Assembly (NCBI RefSeq): GCF_003515075.1
Contig: NZ_QWLV01000007.1
Coordinates: forward strand, 145,604 to 209,603
Direction of reading: 5' to 3'
Length of the DNA stretch: 64,000 bases
Source: Sphingomonas gilva
Lineage (GTDB): Bacteria > Pseudomonadota > Alphaproteobacteria > Sphingomonadales > Sphingomonadaceae
The position numbers were made by a program, and so were the translations under genes. Below are positions 54,537 to 62,718 of this stretch, in pieces; positions within the stretch are counted from its first letter, which is position 1, and each line of letters starts with the position of its first letter. The notes beneath the pieces are model-generated. The model did no database searches. It was not told the origin of the DNA and saw nothing but the letters and a program-made list of their open reading frames with translations.

Positions 54537-54784
54537 ACTTCACGAAGCTCGCGCATATCGGAAACGGAAGTTCAGCATGTTCAGTGTACGAAGTTCGCGC
54601 ATATCGCGGAGTGAGGTTTGAGGAATTTGAGGCTCAAAGGCGATTTTCGCGCGCGGGGCCGGACCGGATGGAAGGCGGCGTGCGCCTTACGGCGCAAGGC
54701 GAGGGCGGACGACGTCAAAGAGCGGGCCGGCGGCGAGCGCGGGCGAGTCGGAACAATAGCAGAACATTGACATGTAGGACAGCA
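53983..54784 (-). repeat. 802-bp direct repeat, left copy
   Basis: Closely similar over its length to 61,409-62,213, with scattered differences and small indels. It covers the RHS fragment plus about 240 bases of non-coding sequence ending in GAACATTGACATGTAGGACAGCA-like DNA. The non-coding part contains two related short units ending CGCGCATATCG. Stretch 54,540-54,888 holds no gene other than this repeat. Confidence 0.85.
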
Positions 54785-54888
54785 GAAAAATTGCAGCTAG
54801 CTGCGGCGGTCGTGCGCCATCGCTGCCAACCGCAGCACCTATCGACTCTTTCGATGATCCGAGGAGCAGCGCTTTCTGCGGCAACAAA

Positions 54889-55215
54889 TTATATTAAAAT
54901 ACGTTGCCTCAGGGTGTCGAGGAATAGATCTATGTCCTTAATCTCCTGCCCGGATGGGAGACCAATTTCAGAAAATACAGGACGAAGCTGCTTTTCTGTC
55001 CACTGCTTGGACTGTTCCAATATTTCACGCATCTCCGCGCGATTTTGAGAGTCGCGCTGATCGTATTGGGGCTTCAGCCAGTTATCAATCATGCTCCTAA
55101 GGTCGCCGTCATTCTCAATATCGAACGCCGCCAAGCGATTGGCATCACTTGCGCTAAGACCGTTCACATCGATCAGGCTAAGCCAGACGATCATGTCTCG
55201 TGGTTGGAAGCTCAT
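54889..55215 (-). CDS. Putative immunity protein for toxin cassette C
   Basis: 108 residues, acidic (MSFQPRDMIVWLSLIDVNGLS; IENDGDLRSMIDNWLKPQYDQRD; ILEQSKQWTEKQLRPVFSEIG). It starts two bases after the toxin cassette stop codon, the standard toxin-immunity order. No family recognised; noticeably less GC-rich than the core RHS DNA, as usual for such cassettes. Confidence 0.7.
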   Translation of the reverse strand: MSFQPRDMIVWLSLIDVNGLSASDANRLAAFDIENDGDLRSMIDNWLKPQYDQRDSQNRAEMREILEQSKQWTEKQLRPVFSEIGLPSGQEIKDIDLFLDTLRQRILI

Positions 55216-55217
55216 GA

Positions 55218-56366
55218 TTAATATCCATATCTTGGGAAGGCGGTGATCGCTCGGCCCTGGGCATTCAAATAAGCTTGTGCTGACATTTGCGTCCCATAGG
55301 TAAGCGACCGATTATATCCCTCACCGATCACTCGCCCGAACTCATAGGGGCGCTGAGCGAGCCTTGTCGATCCGGTGTTAGCAAAAATCTGCTCCGCGCG
55401 AGTGATGGTGTTTAGCTGATCCCGCGCGCTGAAGAATCGTGTAGCCGCGCTAGGAATTCTTTCGACGGCCCCTGTTGTTGGGTTAATGCCAAGTGCCGCT
55501 CGATCATATTGCGATGCCAAGCTAAGCTGTGAGCCGTGACGCTCGACGAAGTGCGCTCCCGACGTAGCTTGCTGCATTTCCTCCAGCCGTCGCATGGCAT
55601 TGGCTTCAAGCTTGCCCTCAAGAATGACTCTGCGCTCGGCAGGAGTAAGGCTGGCGAAGCGGCTCTCCGCAACTCGCGTGACGACAGGCGCGGCTTCGGC
55701 GGCTTTGGTGACGAGTTTCGCGACCCCGGGAACGAGGCTCGCGCCGACATTGATATAGTCGCCGGTGGTGGCGTCGCCGCGGATGACGGCAAGCGTGGAG
55801 AGGCCGGTGTCGAGCAGCGGATTGACCTGCGGCACCAGTTCGAGTTCAGCCGCGTCGGCCATCAATTGTTTGCCGAGAAGCTCGCTGCGCTTGGCGGCGA
55901 AGCCCGCCTCGATCATCTCGTCGCGCGCCATCGCGCCCCAGCTTTGCTGCTGGCCCTTGAACGCGGCATAGTCGGCGTCCAGTTCGTTCATCGAGTAATA
56001 TTCGCGAACCTCATGCGGGCGTTCGGGCCCCATATAGAGCGCATCCTGCTCCGCTTGGCGGGCGGCATATTCGGCGTCGCTCGGGATGTTCCGGCGGCTG
56101 GCGGTGACGATGATGTCGCCCGGCAATGCCTCCTCGCCGAGATAGGGCAGCGGCGGGAGCGCGCCGAGCAGTTCGGCAGCGCTTGGCGTGACGTCGCCCG
56201 AGACCAGCGGTCCGCCCGGATCGAGATTGATCCCGCCCACCTTCCCCGTCCTGCTATTGCCGGCGAAGGCGTCGCTGATGGCGTTCCCCAGTGTCCGCCC
56301 GAGGGTGTTGCCGATGGCGGAGGGGAGGGCGGCGAGCACATTGTCGCCGAAGCTGGTGCCTTCCAC
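55218..56366 (-). CDS. Displaced RHS C-terminal toxin cassette C
   Basis: 382 residues from a GTG, but the frame is open about 33 codons further upstream with no good start, so it is probably a silent cassette. The first about 42 residues (GTSFGDNVLAALPSAIGNTLG...) repeat the core of the neighbouring RHS protein. A cassette-specific part follows (PYLGEEALPGDIIVTASRR) and ends in an unrecognised tip domain of about 115 residues beginning AHFVERHGSQLSLASQYDRA. The His/Arg-rich tip may be an RNase- or DNase-like toxin. Expression would need recombination with an intact RHS gene. Confidence 0.7.
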   Translation of the reverse strand: MEGTSFGDNVLAALPSAIGNTLGRTLGNAISDAFAGNSRTGKVGGINLDPGGPLVSGDVTPSAAELLGALPPLPYLGEEALPGDIIVTASRRNIPSDAEYAARQAEQDALYMGPERPHEVREYYSMNELDADYAAFKGQQQSWGAMARDEMIEAGFAAKRSELLGKQLMADAAELELVPQVNPLLDTGLSTLAVIRGDATTGDYINVGASLVPGVAKLVTKAAEAAPVVTRVAESRFASLTPAERRVILEGKLEANAMRRLEEMQQATSGAHFVERHGSQLSLASQYDRAALGINPTTGAVERIPSAATRFFSARDQLNTITRAEQIFANTGSTRLAQRPYEFGRVIGEGYNRSLTYGTQMSAQAYLNAQGRAITAFPRYGY

Positions 56367-56386
56367 CAGACTGCGGGTGGCGGCGT
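56241..56386 (-). repeat. 146-bp repeat at the core/cassette boundary (copy C)
   Basis: Nearly identical to 57,928-58,073 and a diverged match to 63,791-63,937. All three encode the GDN(V/I)xASLP-type segment (about GTSFGDNVLAALPSAIG) just before the variable tip, so this is where tips can be swapped by homologous recombination. Confidence 0.85.
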
Positions 56387-56614
56387 AGCGGCGGCGCGGC
56401 GAGGGTGCCGGTGGGCGTGCGTCGCATAAGTCGCGGGTGTTGCGCAGTTCCGTTACGCAAAGTTGCTAGATTGTTACGCGAAGTTCAGTGTGTTCAGTCT
56501 CTGACGCGGGCGCAGGCGACGAGGCGGCACACCGGGCTTCGACGCGAAGCGGAGCAATTAGGTGTTGTATCCCCGGAATTACCTTGAGTTTCGTTCCCGG
56601 ATTATTATCTAAAT

Positions 56615-56890
56615 TCAATCAATATCATCTGTATAGCCCTGTGGAAACCATATTCCTCGTACGCTGGTGGAGCCGATATTGGGAGCAACATGTTTCTTAT
56701 CTAAATCACTTAACTTAACATCGTCAATAATATTCAAAATAACAGGCATTGTTCTATTCCCAAAAATGTATCTCTGTATCAAGCCAATCGCCTCTTCTCG
56801 ACTGAATGCCGATACACCACAACCAAGATTTAGTGGAGTCGGCTTATCAAGCTTTTCAAAATCTATCCAAAAAGTGCGTAAAGCGGTCAT
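56615..56890 (-). CDS. Putative immunity protein for toxin cassette B
   Basis: 91 residues (MTALRTFWIDFEKLDKPTPLNLGCGVSAFSREEAIGLIQRYIFG). Its ATG overlaps the toxin stop codon by four bases. AT-rich compared with its neighbours. No family recognised. The 248 bases between it and cassette C hold no supported gene. Confidence 0.72.
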   Translation of the reverse strand: MTALRTFWIDFEKLDKPTPLNLGCGVSAFSREEAIGLIQRYIFGNRTMPVILNIIDDVKLSDLDKKHVAPNIGSTSVRGIWFPQGYTDDID

Positions 56891-59800
56891 AATTTTCCTT
56901 TCGGCTCAAAGCGTATAACTGGTCCAAGATTTGGATTGCCATGCCCTGGGATAATGCCGTGATTCAGATCGAGTCCAGGTAGCCGATTCTCCAGACCCTC
57001 ATAATATTTAAGGCTTCCTGGCGGGACAACGTAATCAATATCGCTTCCAATCATTCTAGAACCTCGGGCGGCCGAGCCAACAATTTCTAACGGTCTGCCT
57101 GCCTGATTCACTACATCTTGAATAATTGCTACTTCAGCTACAGTTAGGTCGCCAAGACCAGATGCTTTTGAGGCGCGTGCCGCGCGCCAGCTCTGAATTC
57201 CCCGGATGCTGCCATGCGCCAGATTGCCGCCCAATGCGGCGATGTCGAGCACAGCACTCGCGCCGTCGCCAGCGAGATAATCCAGCGGCAGCTTCGTCGC
57301 GCCCGTGAACGGCGCGCTCGCGCCCAGAATGTGGTTGCCATGCGCCGCAAGCGCGAGTCCACCCAATGCCGCCGCAATGCCGCCTTCTGCGAGCAGGGGC
57401 GCCGTAAACGGAGCGGCGCCCACGGCCATGATGCCGCCGAAGAACATGTCGACCTTTGTGAGGTCAGCATTGACCCGCGCCATCGTGTCGACATCTTCGA
57501 TCCAGCGCACCTGACCCTCGCCCGTCTTCTCAAACCGGCCGAAGCTCGTCATTCCCTCGTTCCAGTGTCGGCTGCCATCGCTGACGCTGAACCTTTCGGT
57601 TCGTCCGACCCACTCCCCGTTCTCTACCGTGCCAGTCATCGTCCCTGTGGCAGGAGATGCGCCGCTGGTGGTCACATCCTCATAGCTGGGGCCGTAGGAC
57701 CCCATGATCGCGTTGCGCGCCTCCCAGACGTTGCCACCCGCCGCCTCGAGGAAATAGTTGATGCGCGCGTTGTCGATCGCCTGAAGTGCGTAGGGATCGA
57801 GCCCGAGAAGGTTCAACGACAGGTCATCGCCGTAAAGACCGCGATCGAACTGCGAGAACGCCCGGCCTGCAGCCGCGTCTATCGCCCGCGAATTTACGAA
57901 GCCGGATTCACCGTTGGCACCTGCCGCCTTGCCCGTCCTGCTGTTGCCGGCGAAGGCGTCGCTGATGGCGTTCCCCAGTGTCCGCCCGAGGGTGTTGCCG
58001 ATGGCGGAGGGGAGGGCGGCGAGCACATTGTCGCCGAAGCTGGTGCCTTCCACCAGACTGCGGGTGGCGGCGTTGGTGATGGCGTCGGCCATGGTCGAGG
58101 CGGCGTTGTTGCCGAACTTGCCCGCGCTTGCTTTGATCCCGAGCAGGCCTTTCTCGCTGCCCAGCCCGCGCGCGACCCCACCGCCGACCCCTGCGCCGAT
58201 GCCGGCGGCGGCGACGGCGGCGAAGTCGAATTTCGATTGCAGCCTGGTCGCGACAGCGATCCCCTGGCTGACCGCGTTGCCGAGCGCGCCGCGGACGACA
58301 TCGCTGCCGAACTTGGCCAGCCCGCTTGCGGTTCCGAACGCGTCGACACCTTGAAGCCCGCCGCCGACCGCGCCGCCGATCGCGGCGAGCGCGACGCCCT
58401 TCCAGTTGAACCCGCCTTGTTGCAGCCCGGTGGCGAGGCCGAGCCCCTGACTGGCGATCGAGCCCGCCGCACCCGCGGCCGCGCCGCCGGCGATCGCGCC
58501 GGCCGTCGCCGAGCCCAGCGCCTTTGTCAGCACCGGCGTGATCTGCGGCGCTATCCAGACGGTTACCGCCACGGCAACCGCGATCAGCAGGATCGCGCCG
58601 ATGCCGCCGCAGCCGTCGTCCTTGCCGGCGGCGGCCTGCGGCTTGGCCTTGATCGGGGCGAGGTCGCCCTGGGCCTTACCGGGATCATAGGGGCGGAAGG
58701 TGGAGGCGTGGTTGCCGGTGCGCGTCACCCCTTGCGGGACGGTGAGGCTCTGCCCCGGCGCGAGCGTCTCGGCCCCCGACAGGCCATTCGCCTCGGCGAG
58801 CCGCCACCAGAGGTTGGCGTCGCCCCACAGGCTCGCCGCGACGCTCGCCAGCGTATCGCCCGCCTGGACGGTGTAGCGTCCGGGCGCTGCGTCATGCTCG
58901 CGCCCGCCGGGATCGTCCGCATTCTGGTCGAAGTCGGCGCGAATGCCCCAGTCGTTGCCGACATCGCCGATGCGCACGCCATCGAAGTAGTAATGCAGGT
59001 CGACCGGGGTGCTATACTGGCCGCGCTCCTGCCGGCGGAGCACCAGCCCTTCGGCATTGGTGACGAAGCTCACCGTGCGCGGCTGACCGTCCTGGATATA
59101 CACCGAGGCGAGATGCCCGGCGTCGTCGTAATAATAGCTCGACGTGTTGTTCGCGCCCGATTGCGCGATGTTGGGATCGTAGACCACCTGCTGGAGCCGC
59201 GCGCCGTCCCACCACTGATAGACATTCTCGGTGTCGCTGGTCGGCTGCGCATTGCCGTTGACGCTGTTGGTCGTCCGGCTGTGCGTCACCACCCCGCCCA
59301 TATAGACGCCGGTGTACACGCCCGAGCTGGTCTCGGCGCGGTAGTCGTAGGTGGTGGTCGAGGTTTGGGATGACCATTCACCGATTATCGAGACTGTCTG
59401 GGTCGCCAACTCGTCGCGCTTATTGTACGTCGAGGATGTCCCATACGCGACTCCACCCTCTGGCTTGTATTCCACATAACTCAGGACGCGGCCCAGTTCA
59501 TCTCGAGAATAGGAATAACTTACCCATGACGATCCCATCGGACCCGCGTAAATCATATAAGGATTGACGATTGCACTTTGAGAAATCGTCGTTGTTCCGG
59601 ATATATGGCCATCTATTGTGTAATTGTAGGTATCGGTTTTTTCACCATAATAATATCTCTCGACTTGTGACCAATGGTATCCTGAATAGACGTAGGGCGT
59701 ATCGCTGTAAACCATTGGGCCTTGATTGGGATATACGGGCGTACCCATCCACCCCTGCCAGAGCAGCGAGTTGGTCATCTTGTTGACGGTCTTGCGCCGG

Positions 59801-61962
59801 CCGGCGGCGTCGTAGGTGATCTCCTCGCCCTTGTCGCCGCGCTGGATGACCGTGCCCGTCGCGCCGCGAGCGCCGGACAGCTCGCCCATATTGGTCACCA
59901 CGCGGTTCATCGCGTCGTAGCGATACCAATAGTCCTGCGTCTCGACCGTGGAGGTGACGTTGCCCTGATAATCGATCTTGCGATAATCGGCGAGGACATG
60001 CCGGATATTGCCGACGAGATCATATTCATAGGCGACGGTGACCGGCGCGGAGCCGCTGACTCCGGTGTCGGCATAGGACGTCATCCGCCCGAGCGCGTCC
60101 CATTCCGCCTCGGCGTCCTGGTGCGAGATGGTGTAGCTGGTGGCGGTGCCGTTGTAATAATCGTAGTAATGTCCCGTCACCGCGTGCTTTTCGCGGGTGC
60201 GGTTGCCGCCCTCGTCATATTCGTAGGATGCGGTGGCGGTGGAGCCTGAATAGCCGTTGTCGGTGCCGGTGACGACCTGGGCGAGCTGGCCGCTATTGTA
60301 CCAGCCATAGGCGACGTCGGCGCCGGCGCTCGTCTCCTGCGCGATCATCCGGCCGCCGGCGTCGTAGGCGTAGGTATAGTCGTGGTCGCCGTAATCGGTC
60401 CTGGCGGTGACGTGGCCGAACAGATCGGTGGTCTCGGTCGCGGTCTTGTTCGAGCTGTTGACCGTCTCCTTCACCCAGCCGCCGAAGCTGCCCATGCCGG
60501 TGGTGGCGATGCCGCCTTGCCATTCATAGCTGTAGAGGGTGGTGATCGCATCGGTCGAGCCGGCCGCCGTGATCTGCGAGATGATCCGGCCCTCGCGGTC
60601 GTAATCGGTGCGGTCGAGCACCGACGGGTTGAGCACGTTGGTGTTGTAGAAGTCGTTCCAGTGGCGGGTGCGCTGGCCGAGGATGTCGTAGGCGTAGTAT
60701 TCGGTGAGGAGGCCGCCGCGGCGGGTGGTTTGGGTGAGGCGGCCATTGGCGTCGTATTGGCGCAGCTCGTCGCTCTCGATGGCGTTGGCGCCGGTGTGGA
60801 GCTCGTTCCTGAGGATGCGGGCGTCGCCGTGGATGTCGTGGAGGGTCTGGAAGACGCCGCCGTCTGCATGGAACTCCTTTGTCACGAGCGCTTCTGATCC
60901 GGGGCTGTGTCCGGTGCCTGCGAGGAGTGTGCGGGTGGTGGTGTTGCCGTTTGCGTCGATGGTGGCGACGAGGCGTCCGGCGGCGTCGTAGCGCAGCTGC
61001 TCGACGGGGCGGTGATCGCTGGCGAGGCCATCTTCGGCGGTGACCTTGACCTGGGGCCGGGTGATGCTGGTGAGGCGGCCCATGGCGTTATAGGCGTATT
61101 CGGTGCGGCGCCAGGCGTCCGATGCGTCGGGATCGTCGGCATTGGCGCGCGCGTCGCGTTCCCAGATCACCTCGCCGAAGGCGTTGTATTGGCGGGTGGT
61201 GGTGAGGGTGGCGCTTGTGGTGGCCGAGAGCTCGCGGTCGGGGGCGCGGGTCTGGATGGCCTGGCCGCGCTTGTCGTGGACCGTGACGGTGGTGACCGCG
61301 TCCGCGGCGCTGGTGCCGCCGGCGGCGGTGATGGTGGCGGCATAGTTCTCGAGCGTCAGCGGCGACGCGCCCACGCCCTGGAAGGTGAGGGTCAGCGTCT
61401 GGCGGCCGGCGGCGTCGTGAAGGAAGTATCGCCAGACGCCGTCGCCTGCGTTGGTGGCGATGAGGCGGCCGGCGTGATCGTAGTGGAGCTGCTGCTGCCA
61501 GGCGGGGGCGTCGGCGGCGTCGTGGGTGGCCTGGGCCGCGATCTCGCCGTACGCGTTGTAGCGTGTGGCCTGGACGACGCCCTTGTCCCATTGGGCGCTC
61601 GGGGTGGTGCGGCCGGCGGTGGCCTGGGCGGTGAGGCGGCCGAGCCTGTCGTAGCTTGAGAGCAGGCCTTCGTGGCGGGCGGTCCCGTCCGAGGCGAGGC
61701 GGGTCCAGGTCCTCGCCAGCTGGTTGCCGGCGGCGTCATAGGCGTAGTCGAAGGTCCCGCCCGCGGCGTCGATCGCCTTCTCGAGCCGCCCGCCCGCATC
61801 GTAGAGGTTGCGGGTGACGCGCCCGCCCGCGTCGCCCGCGCCCGCCTGGCGGGTGCGGGTGAGGTTGCCGAGCCCGTCATAGGCGTAGTCGATCGCAGGC
61901 GTGACCGCGACGCCGTCATGGTCGAGGAACGACGCCCGCTCCTCGCGGATCAGGCGGGCCAA
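56887..61962 (-). CDS. 5'-truncated RHS/YD-repeat protein with LysM domain and nucleotidyltransferase-like toxin tip (cassette B)
   Basis: 1,691 residues from a TTG; a stop codon lies just upstream and the N-terminal third of a normal RHS protein is missing. Residues 1 to about 1,000 are YD repeats (YDAAGRLVATIDANGN and similar). The hyperconserved end of the core is followed by a LysM domain (YTVQAGDTLASVAASLWGD, about 1,030-1,080), Gly/Ala-rich linkers and a pretoxin part. The C-terminal about 100 residues contain GSAARGSRMIGSDIDYVV, the nucleotidyltransferase motif (GS...SDIDY). Immunity gene follows. Without signal or start region it is probably a displaced, poorly expressed copy. Confidence 0.82.
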   Translation of the reverse strand: MARLIREERASFLDHDGVAVTPAIDYAYDGLGNLTRTRQAGAGDAGGRVTRNLYDAGGRLEKAIDAAGGTFDYAYDAAGNQLARTWTRLASDGTARHEGLLSSYDRLGRLTAQATAGRTTPSAQWDKGVVQATRYNAYGEIAAQATHDAADAPAWQQQLHYDHAGRLIATNAGDGVWRYFLHDAAGRQTLTLTFQGVGASPLTLENYAATITAAGGTSAADAVTTVTVHDKRGQAIQTRAPDRELSATTSATLTTTRQYNAFGEVIWERDARANADDPDASDAWRRTEYAYNAMGRLTSITRPQVKVTAEDGLASDHRPVEQLRYDAAGRLVATIDANGNTTTRTLLAGTGHSPGSEALVTKEFHADGGVFQTLHDIHGDARILRNELHTGANAIESDELRQYDANGRLTQTTRRGGLLTEYYAYDILGQRTRHWNDFYNTNVLNPSVLDRTDYDREGRIISQITAAGSTDAITTLYSYEWQGGIATTGMGSFGGWVKETVNSSNKTATETTDLFGHVTARTDYGDHDYTYAYDAGGRMIAQETSAGADVAYGWYNSGQLAQVVTGTDNGYSGSTATASYEYDEGGNRTREKHAVTGHYYDYYNGTATSYTISHQDAEAEWDALGRMTSYADTGVSGSAPVTVAYEYDLVGNIRHVLADYRKIDYQGNVTSTVETQDYWYRYDAMNRVVTNMGELSGARGATGTVIQRGDKGEEITYDAAGRRKTVNKMTNSLLWQGWMGTPVYPNQGPMVYSDTPYVYSGYHWSQVERYYYGEKTDTYNYTIDGHISGTTTISQSAIVNPYMIYAGPMGSSWVSYSYSRDELGRVLSYVEYKPEGGVAYGTSSTYNKRDELATQTVSIIGEWSSQTSTTTYDYRAETSSGVYTGVYMGGVVTHSRTTNSVNGNAQPTSDTENVYQWWDGARLQQVVYDPNIAQSGANNTSSYYYDDAGHLASVYIQDGQPRTVSFVTNAEGLVLRRQERGQYSTPVDLHYYFDGVRIGDVGNDWGIRADFDQNADDPGGREHDAAPGRYTVQAGDTLASVAASLWGDANLWWRLAEANGLSGAETLAPGQSLTVPQGVTRTGNHASTFRPYDPGKAQGDLAPIKAKPQAAAGKDDGCGGIGAILLIAVAVAVTVWIAPQITPVLTKALGSATAGAIAGGAAAGAAGSIASQGLGLATGLQQGGFNWKGVALAAIGGAVGGGLQGVDAFGTASGLAKFGSDVVRGALGNAVSQGIAVATRLQSKFDFAAVAAAGIGAGVGGGVARGLGSEKGLLGIKASAGKFGNNAASTMADAITNAATRSLVEGTSFGDNVLAALPSAIGNTLGRTLGNAISDAFAGNSRTGKAAGANGESGFVNSRAIDAAAGRAFSQFDRGLYGDDLSLNLLGLDPYALQAIDNARINYFLEAAGGNVWEARNAIMGSYGPSYEDVTTSGASPATGTMTGTVENGEWVGRTERFSVSDGSRHWNEGMTSFGRFEKTGEGQVRWIEDVDTMARVNADLTKVDMFFGGIMAVGAAPFTAPLLAEGGIAAALGGLALAAHGNHILGASAPFTGATKLPLDYLAGDGASAVLDIAALGGNLAHGSIRGIQSWRAARASKASGLGDLTVAEVAIIQDVVNQAGRPLEIVGSAARGSRMIGSDIDYVVPPGSLKYYEGLENRLPGLDLNHGIIPGHGNPNLGPVIRFEPKGKL
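57928..58073 (-). repeat. 146-bp repeat at the core/cassette boundary (copy B)
   Basis: Partner of 56,241-56,386; only a few single-base differences. It lies inside the large RHS frame between the Gly/Ala-rich linker and the cassette-specific part. Confidence 0.85.
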
Positions 61963-62213
61963 ACTTCACGAAGCTCGCGCATATCGGGTACGCAAAGTTC
62001 AGCATGTTCAGTGTACGAAGTTCGCGCATATCGCGAAGCGAGGTTTGAGGAATTTGAGGCTCAAAGGCGATTGTTCGCGCGGGGCCGGACCTAATGGAAG
62101 GCGGCGTGCGCCTTGCGGCGCAGGGCGAGGGGGCGGACGGCGTCAAAGAGCGAGCCGGCGGCGGAGCGCTGGCGAATCGGAACAATAGCAGAACATTGAC
62201 ATGTAGGACAGCA
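61409..62213 (-). repeat. 805-bp direct repeat, right copy
   Basis: Partner of 53,983-54,784. It spans the first about 185 codons of the truncated RHS frame and the 250 non-coding bases between it and the immunity gene to the right. The RHS homology of both copies starts at the same point, next to ACTTCACGAAGCTCGCGC, which suggests one founding junction later duplicated. Confidence 0.85.
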
Positions 62214-62235
62214 AAATTTGAAGCGGAGGGAAGGC

Positions 62236-62718
62236 TTAATTTTTTGCCATCTCGAACCAATGATCCACCGCCTCATCGATGCGTGATGCGGGAGCGCCAT
62301 CGATTGCAACCGCTAAGATCACATTCATACAAATGGTGATTACGGCGGCTTCTTCGCCACTGCCAAAACCCCTTATTACAGGGTGATTCTCAAACGCTGA
62401 GTTTAATTCGCCGATACCCCAAGAGAGTCTATTAGAAGCACGACAAAGGGCTTCGCCAAAATAATAGCCCAACCTCATGCTCCACAAGTTGAAGAATTTA
62501 TCATCGCCAGATTGTAACTCCGCTTGAGCTATATGACGCAATGCGAGAGAAACTGATTTCTGAGAGAAATTCAAATTGACAGCGTCTATGCGCATATTCG
62601 GAAATTCATTCCGCCCCATTTCCAAAAATGCCTGCAAGACGTTTTGTGCTTCATCTTCGCTTAGCCGATAGATCTCATTACCGGTTGAAAAGTGACCGTT
62701 CACATTCACTCCCTTCAA
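62236..62718 (-). CDS. Putative immunity protein for toxin cassette A
   Basis: 160 residues, acidic and helical (LSEDEAQNVLQAFLEMGRNEFPN; HIAQAELQSGDDKFFNLWSMRLGYYFGEALCRASNRLSWGIGELN). Its ATG overlaps the toxin stop by four bases. No family recognised; it should neutralise the nuclease-like tip upstream. Confidence 0.75.
   Translation of the reverse strand: MKGVNVNGHFSTGNEIYRLSEDEAQNVLQAFLEMGRNEFPNMRIDAVNLNFSQKSVSLALRHIAQAELQSGDDKFFNLWSMRLGYYFGEALCRASNRLSWGIGELNSAFENHPVIRGFGSGEEAAVITICMNVILAVAIDGAPASRIDEAVDHWFEMAKN

Noticed and set aside
57214..59373. 719-residue plus-strand frame in the RHS gene
   Set aside because: Antisense shadow of the RHS core; no domain and RHS repeats on the other strand are unambiguous.
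53983..62213. Direct repeats considered as insertion sequence ends
   Set aside because: No transposase or terminal inverted repeats; the repeats encode RHS sequence and fit gene-fragment duplication.
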